DNA of 56,195 bases from a candidate division TA06 bacterium SM23_40 (GTDB taxonomy: Bacteria; LJUI01; SM1-40), in the NCBI GenBank assembly GCA_001303705.1, contig LJUI01000003.1, positions 1 through 56,195 on the forward strand, given 5' to 3'. Position numbers and translations under genes: made by a program. Position 1 is the first letter of the stretch; each line of letters begins with the position of its first letter. Under the pieces are notes generated by a model. The model was not told the origin of the DNA, did not search any database, and was given only the letters and a program-made list of their open reading frames with translations. Below are positions 54,416-56,195 of this stretch, piece by piece.

Positions 54416-55843
54416 TCAGCGTGACGAGCATGGCTTTACCTTCGTACCTTCCGGAGTATCCTCGAGTAGAAGACCGCGCTCAAGCAGTTCCGCGCGGATG
54501 CGATCCGCTGTCGCGTAATCCTTCCGCCTTCTCGCCTCGTCCCGTTCCCGGATCATCCGCTCGACCTCCTCGTCAACGACGACCTCCGGAGCCTCCATCT
54601 TCTCGAATCCGAACGCGAGCACCTCGTCCATCGCCAGCAGTGTGGCATACCGGTCCGCGCCAGAGAGGTTCTCATCGCGCACGACCCCCCACATCGCCGC
54701 GAGAGCCCGCGGCGTGTTGAGGTCATCTTCCAGGGCATCTCTGAACGCAGCATAGTGGGATTCGGAAACCGATCCGGCCCCGCCCGAGCCCTTCAGTTCG
54801 ACGACCCGGTTCTTCAATCGCTCATATGCGTTCGCGGCCCCATCGAGAGCCCGCCACGTGAAGGTTAGGGGCGAACGGTAATGCGCATTCAAGCAGAAAT
54901 AGCGGTAGACGAGAGGGTCGTACCCCCGGTCGATTAGCAGATCGAGGGTAATGAAGTTCTCGCCGGATTTCGCCATCTTGACCGACTCCGACTCCTCACG
55001 TTCGTCCTCTTCGCCGGTCGGGAGCACGAGCCACGCCCCATGCATCCACCAGTTGACCCACGTCTTCCCCGTCAGCGCCTCGACCTCGGCGATCTCGTTC
55101 GTATGGTGCACCGGGATATGATCGATCCCTCCGCAGTGGATGTCGAAATGATCGCCGAGATACTTCACGGACATGGCGGCGCACTCGATATGCCAGCCCG
55201 GGAAGCCGACTCCCCACGGGCTCTCCCATTCCATCTGGCGCTTTTGTCCCCCGGGCGACAACTTCCAGAGAGCGAAATCAGTGATGTTTCTCTTTCCGGG
55301 GACTGTCTCAATGCGTGCTCCAGCCTCCAACCCCTCGACATCGAGTCTGGCGAGCTTTCCATAGTCCTTGAGCCTGGATGTATCAAAGTACACCCCATCG
55401 TCGATTGTGTAGGTAAATCCGCGCTCCTCCAGGCCCCTCACCAGTTCGATCTGTTCCTCGATGTGCTCAGTGGCTTTGCACCAGATGTCCGGCTCGAGGA
55501 GCGAAAGGCGAGCCATGTCTTTCCTGAACGCCTCAAAATAGAAGTCAGCCAGCTCCCAGGCGCTCCTCCCCTCGCGCTGCGATCCCACCTCCATCTTGTC
55601 CTCGCCCGTATCGGCATCGGAGACGAGATGGCCGACATCGGTCACGTTCATCACGTGCTTTACCTCATATCCGTCCAGAGCGAGAACACGCCGCAGCACA
55701 TCCTCGAAGACATAGGTCCGGAGGTTTCCGATGTGCGCGTAGTTATAGACAGTGAGGCCGCAGGCGTACAGCCCCACCTTTCCTTCCTCGATCGGACGGA
55801 ACTGATCGACGCTCCGCGTCATTGTATTATAGAGTCGTAACAT
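54416..55843 (-). CDS. cysS: cysteinyl-tRNA synthetase
   Basis: The product is 475 aa, normal length. Class I motifs: [13 protein letters not shown] (HIGH-type), zinc ligands including Cys in [38 protein letters not shown], and the KMSKS-type loop KMAKSGENF. It charges tRNA-Cys. The C-terminal region ends [19 protein letters not shown], as in other bacteria. Own promoter at 55922-55951, own terminator at 54311-54343, so it is monocistronic. Confidence 0.98.
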   Translation of the reverse strand: MLRLYNTMTRSVDQFRPIEEGKVGLYACGLTVYNYAHIGNLRTYVFEDVLRRVLALDGYEVKHVMNVTDVGHLVSDADTGEDKMEVGSQREGRSAWELADFYFEAFRKDMARLSLLEPDIWCKATEHIEEQIELVRGLEERGFTYTIDDGVYFDTSRLKDYGKLARLDVEGLEAGARIETVPGKRNITDFALWKLSPGGQKRQMEWESPWGVGFPGWHIECAAMSVKYLGDHFDIHCGGIDHIPVHHTNEIAEVEALTGKTWVNWWMHGAWLVLPTGEEDEREESESVKMAKSGENFITLDLLIDRGYDPLVYRYFCLNAHYRSPLTFTWRALDGAANAYERLKNRVVELKGSGGAGSVSESHYAAFRDALEDDLNTPRALAAMWGVVRDENLSGADRYATLLAMDEVLAFGFEKMEAPEVVVDEEVERMIRERDEARRRKDYATADRIRAELLERGLLLEDTPEGTKVKPCSSR

Positions 55844-55921
55844 TGAAGACCAGATCCTTCCGGCGGATCCACCTCGTCGCGCTCATCCCTGGACTGGCTC
55901 ACGTGTAAACCACAGGAGCAG

Positions 55922-55951
55922 ATGCTACCGTACCGGATGGGGGAGACTCAA
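55922..55951 (-). promoter_or_regulatory. sigma70-type promoter of cysS
   Basis: Minus strand: TTGAGT (55951-55946), 18 bp, TAGCAT (55927-55922). It lies downstream of the terminator at 55973-55996, so cysS is transcribed separately from the gene beyond the window. Confidence 0.6.
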
Positions 55952-55972
55952 GGAAAAACAGCCCTCCCGGCG

Positions 55973-55996
55973 AAAAAACCCCCGAAACCACGGGGG
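55973..55996 (-). terminator. rho-independent terminator
   Basis: CCCCCG (55979-55984), loop of 6, CGGGGG (55991-55996), followed on the minus strand by TTTTTT (55978-55973). It ends transcription entering from beyond 56195 or from the 56 kb interval. Confidence 0.85.
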
Positions 55997-56116
55997 TCGC
56001 CACCGGGCAGAGGAGGTGCAGATAGGCAGATAGGTGATTGTTGCGTCTCAGCACTGCTCGACCTGACCGCGGAGCCACAGACCCGTGGGAGGAGGCATCA
56101 CGGAGAACGAGAAAGA

Positions 56117-56143
56117 CCCCCGACGGCCGTAACCGCCGGGGGG
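56117..56143 (-). terminator. second hairpin terminator upstream
   Basis: CCCCCG (56117-56122) pairs with CGGGGG (56137-56142), with an inner GC-rich stem. On the minus strand it is followed by TCTTTCTCG. Together with 55973-55996 it forms a tandem pair about 120 nt apart; the interval has no credible gene. Confidence 0.6.
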
Positions 56144-56195
56144 AAGTCTGCTGCTCGGGACCTCTTCGATTCGATCGGCGCTACGGGATCGGGAT

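Noticed and set aside
55973-56098. Cys-codon leader peptide and attenuator controlling cysS
   Set aside because: A 16-codon frame ending in Cys precedes the terminator, but a good cysS promoter lies downstream of that terminator, and the frame has no ribosome site and a single Cys.
1-56195. TGA read as Trp or Gly throughout (alternative genetic code)
   Set aside because: TGA ends several intact genes (for example 36-38, 3193-3195), and only two internal TGAs were noticed, both next to Cys and a hairpin.
1-56195. tRNA, rRNA or CRISPR loci
   Set aside because: No T-loop GGTTCGAATC-type motif in a cloverleaf context, no rRNA-like sequence and no spaced identical repeats of 25-40 bp were seen by eye.

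Overview
The window is 56 kb of GC-rich bacterial chromosome with about 46 credible protein genes. I see no rRNA, tRNA, CRISPR array or intact insertion sequence. Most genes lie on the minus strand in long, tightly spaced operons; 43.8-49.2 kb is a plus-strand accessory stretch. Gene content fits an uncultivated, anaerobic or facultative bacterium, probably with an outer membrane: Rnf ion pump, NuoEFG-like flavin/Fe-S proteins, thiolase, hydroxyacyl-CoA and acyl-CoA dehydrogenases, methylmalonyl-CoA mutase, system II cytochrome c maturation, Tat, and secreted Omp28-like and beta-helix proteins. An FCB-related or Eisenbacteria/Krumholzibacteria-like lineage is plausible, but that placement is a guess. 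TGA is an ordinary stop codon (for example at 36-38 and 3193-3195).

The most notable observation is two secreted proteins interrupted by an in-frame TGA that appears to be selenocysteine. At 3376-5280 (minus) an Omp28/thioredoxin-like protein reads U-G-G-C where the redox CxxC belongs. At 48493-49242 (plus) a parallel beta-helix protein reads C-W-S-U. In both, the frame continues with family-typical sequence, and a short hairpin with GU in its apical loop lies at the distance expected of a bacterial SECIS element. No sel genes are in the window.

Layout. 0-5.3 kb: two secreted proteins sharing a C-terminal module, flanking a VanZ-like membrane protein. 5.6-10.5 kb: a four-gene operon (GT4 glycosyltransferase, DUF362-ferredoxin, B12-radical SAM, WecG-type glycosyltransferase), probably for an envelope glycoconjugate. 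11.0-15.7 kb: NuoE-NuoF-NuoG'-like proteins plus an FMN glutamate-synthase-domain protein, divergent from glutamate dehydrogenase (16.4-17.7 kb). 17.9-21.0 kb: ResB, CcsA and a DUF5678/retropepsin-like pair. 21.2-27.0 kb: nrdR, rnfCDGEA (no rnfB) and tatC. 27.4-35.5 kb: a run of eight genes (MBL hydrolase, thiolase, hydroxyacyl-CoA dehydrogenase, branched-chain aminotransferase, rpiB, class V aminotransferase, serA, DUF1015) behind a promoter carrying a perfect Rex-type operator. 35.7-40.1 kb: mutA, methylmalonyl-CoA epimerase, a DUF4190-like protein and acyl-CoA dehydrogenase. 40.1-43.2 kb: an RlmD-like methyltransferase, an endonuclease III-like protein and an MBL-fold exonuclease-like protein. 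43.5-49.2 kb: a small unknown protein, three GNAT proteins, an AlkD-like protein, a HAD hydrolase and the second selenoprotein. 49.6-55.8 kb: a PflA-like radical SAM protein, an ABC-2 exporter, a YitT protein and cysS.

Ten clear sigma70-type promoters (TTGACA-like, 17-18 bp spacer, TAnnnT-like) can be read by eye and help choose starts and operons; a few further matches are weaker. Short degenerate tandem repeats with 18-20 bp units occupy several intergenic gaps. All family names are from motif and sequence-pattern recognition; no database search was run.
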